In this document: positions 43,981 through 44,960 of the stretch, piece by piece | How the letters are laid out: each line of letters begins with the position of its first letter | How positions within the stretch are numbered: the first letter of the stretch is position 1 | DNA from: Rhodocyclaceae bacterium | GTDB taxonomy: Bacteria > Pseudomonadota > Gammaproteobacteria > Burkholderiales > UBA3065 | DNA: 44,960 nucleotides | Direction of reading: 5' to 3' | Assembly: GCA_018882975.1 (NCBI GenBank) | Contig: VEQZ01000007.1 | Location: 1 to 44,960, forward strand | The notes under the pieces: generated by a model | The model's database searches: none | Seen by the model: only the letters and a program-made list of their open reading frames with translations | What the model was told of the DNA's origin: nothing | Made by a program: the position numbers and the translations under genes

Positions 43981-44960
43981 GCGGGCTCCTTCTGGCGCAG
44001 GTCCTGCGGGTCGAAGAACGGCGTCTCGCAAACCTCGGCCGCCACCAGGCTGCCGTCGGTAACGCGGATGTCGAAGCGGCTGCCGGGCGACGCCATCTCC
44101 GGCGGCAGGAACGCCAATCCGATGTGGTGCCCCAGATTGGGGCTCCAGTAGATGCTGGTGACGCGGCCGGCGATCTCGCCGCCGGCGATCACCAGGTGGC
44201 ACTCCTGCGGCACCTGGCCGCTGTAGCCGGCGGGCAGGCGGAAGCCGGCGAGCTTGCGTTTGAGCGGCATGGCCTTGATGATCTGCAGCGAGCGCTGGCC
44301 GACAAAGAAGGGCTTGTCGAGCTTGACCGCCCAGTCCATGCCCACCTCGAACGGATGCGTCAGGCCGTCGGTGTCCTGACTGACGATCAGATGGCCCTTT
44401 TCCAGCCGCAGCAGACGCTGCGCCTCGACCCCAAACGGGCCGATGCCGTGCGCGGCGCCGGCCTGCATCAGCGCATCCCACAGCGCCGGACCATGCTCGG
44501 CGGGCACGTGGATCTCGTAGCCCCACTCGCCGACAAAGCCGACCCGCATCATGCGCGCCGGGATGCCGGCAATGTGGCCGACCCGCACCGCAAGGTAGGG
44601 GAAGGCGGCCGGCGACAGGTCGACGTCGCACAGCGGGGCGAGCACCTTGCGGCAGTCGGGGCCGGCGAGGTTGACCGACGAATAGGCGCCGGTGAGGTTG
44701 ACGATGCCGCACTGCAGGCGCCACTCGGCATTCAGCCGCGACAGTTCGCGGTAGACCGTGGCCGAGCCCGAGGTGGTGGTGGTGAAGTAGTAGACGTCGG
44801 GCTGCAGGCGCGCGATGACGCCTTCGTCGGTGAGCACGCCGCTCTCGTCGCACATGATGCCGTAGCGGGTGGCGCCGACCTTGAGGAGGTCGATGCGCGC
44901 GGTGTACACGCGGTTGAGGAACTCCGCCGCCTGCGGCCCGCGCACTTCGATCTTGCCGAG
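43977..44960 (-). CDS. mgdC: N-methylglutamate dehydrogenase subunit C (SoxA-like), C-terminal part
   Basis: The last 327 residues of the large subunit; the rest lies right of the window edge. The visible part is the GcvT-like tetrahydrofolate domain of sarcosine oxidase alpha: 'VGATRYGIMCDESGVLTDEGVIARL', 'VGFVGEWGYEIHVPAEHG', 'LRLEKGHLIVSQDTDGLTHPFEVGMDWAVKLDK', 'GRVTSIYWSPNLGHHIGLAFL'. The whole protein should be near 970 residues, with an FAD/NAD-binding N-terminal part. mgdA and mgdB would be expected further right. It could also be true sarcosine oxidase, but the gmaS/mgs neighbours argue for N-methylglutamate. Confidence 0.85.
   Translation of the reverse strand, partial: LGKIEVRGPQAAEFLNRVYTARIDLLKVGATRYGIMCDESGVLTDEGVIARLQPDVYYFTTTTSGSATVYRELSRLNAEWRLQCGIVNLTGAYSSVNLAGPDCRKVLAPLCDVDLSPAAFPYLAVRVGHIAGIPARMMRVGFVGEWGYEIHVPAEHGPALWDALMQAGAAHGIGPFGVEAQRLLRLEKGHLIVSQDTDGLTHPFEVGMDWAVKLDKPFFVGQRSLQIIKAMPLKRKLAGFRLPAGYSGQVPQECHLVIAGGEIAGRVTSIYWSPNLGHHIGLAFLPPEMASPGSRFDIRVTDGSLVAAEVCETPFFDPQDLRQKEPA

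Noticed and set aside
1..44960. CRISPR arrays, tRNAs, insertion sequences or phage genes
   Set aside because: No repeat-spacer array, tRNA cloverleaf, transposase or integrase frame was recognised on either strand.

Overview
The window is GC-rich, densely packed proteobacterial chromosome. RNase P RNA lies directly upstream of a complete mraZ-to-lpxC division and wall cluster, and the FtsA, FtsZ and LpxC sequences fit a beta- or gammaproteobacterium. I lean to a betaproteobacterial methylotroph, but this rests on gene order and protein style rather than on a search.

Region 1 (1-18797, all +): the end of an alpha/beta hydrolase, rnpB, a promoter carrying four MraZ boxes, then mraZ-rsmH-ftsL-ftsI-murE-murF-mraY-murD-ftsW-murG-murC-ddlB-ftsQ-ftsA-ftsZ-lpxC. 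Most junctions overlap by 1-11 bases, so this is one long translationally coupled operon. lpxC has its own leader. Region 2 (18785-20902): small housekeeping or unknown genes (DUF721, a 98-aa protein, a class I glutamine amidotransferase, a MOSC protein).

Region 3 (20982-31220): a methylated-amine island. An APC permease and a TorF-type porin (-) are divergent from tmm (trimethylamine monooxygenase) and tdm (TMAO demethylase). These are followed by a four-gene heme-dependent dimethylamine N-demethylase operon. Together they convert TMA to TMAO to DMA to monomethylamine, releasing C1 units that the two GcvT-like parts can pass to tetrahydrofolate. Region 4 (31236-35360): a PAS/degenerate-GGDEF sensor and a NarX/NarL-like two-component pair. 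Region 5 (35414-38705, -): six co-oriented genes, made up of an ethanolamine-permease-like APC transporter, four small membrane proteins and an anchored protein interrupted by an in-frame TAG. I recognise no described system here. Region 6 (38901-44960, -): mgdC (partial)-mgdD-gmaS-mgsA-mgsB-mgsC, the N-methylglutamate route that consumes monomethylamine.

The most interesting signal is regulatory. Three promoters in the island (porin, tmm and the dimethylamine operon) share a 36-bp architecture: a NarL-type 7-2-7 inverted heptamer pair followed, at identical spacing, by GATTG. The NarL-like regulator encoded in the window keeps the residues NarL uses for DNA contact and appears to start at a CTG codon. 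This suggests a NarXL-type system dedicated to methylated amines rather than nitrate.
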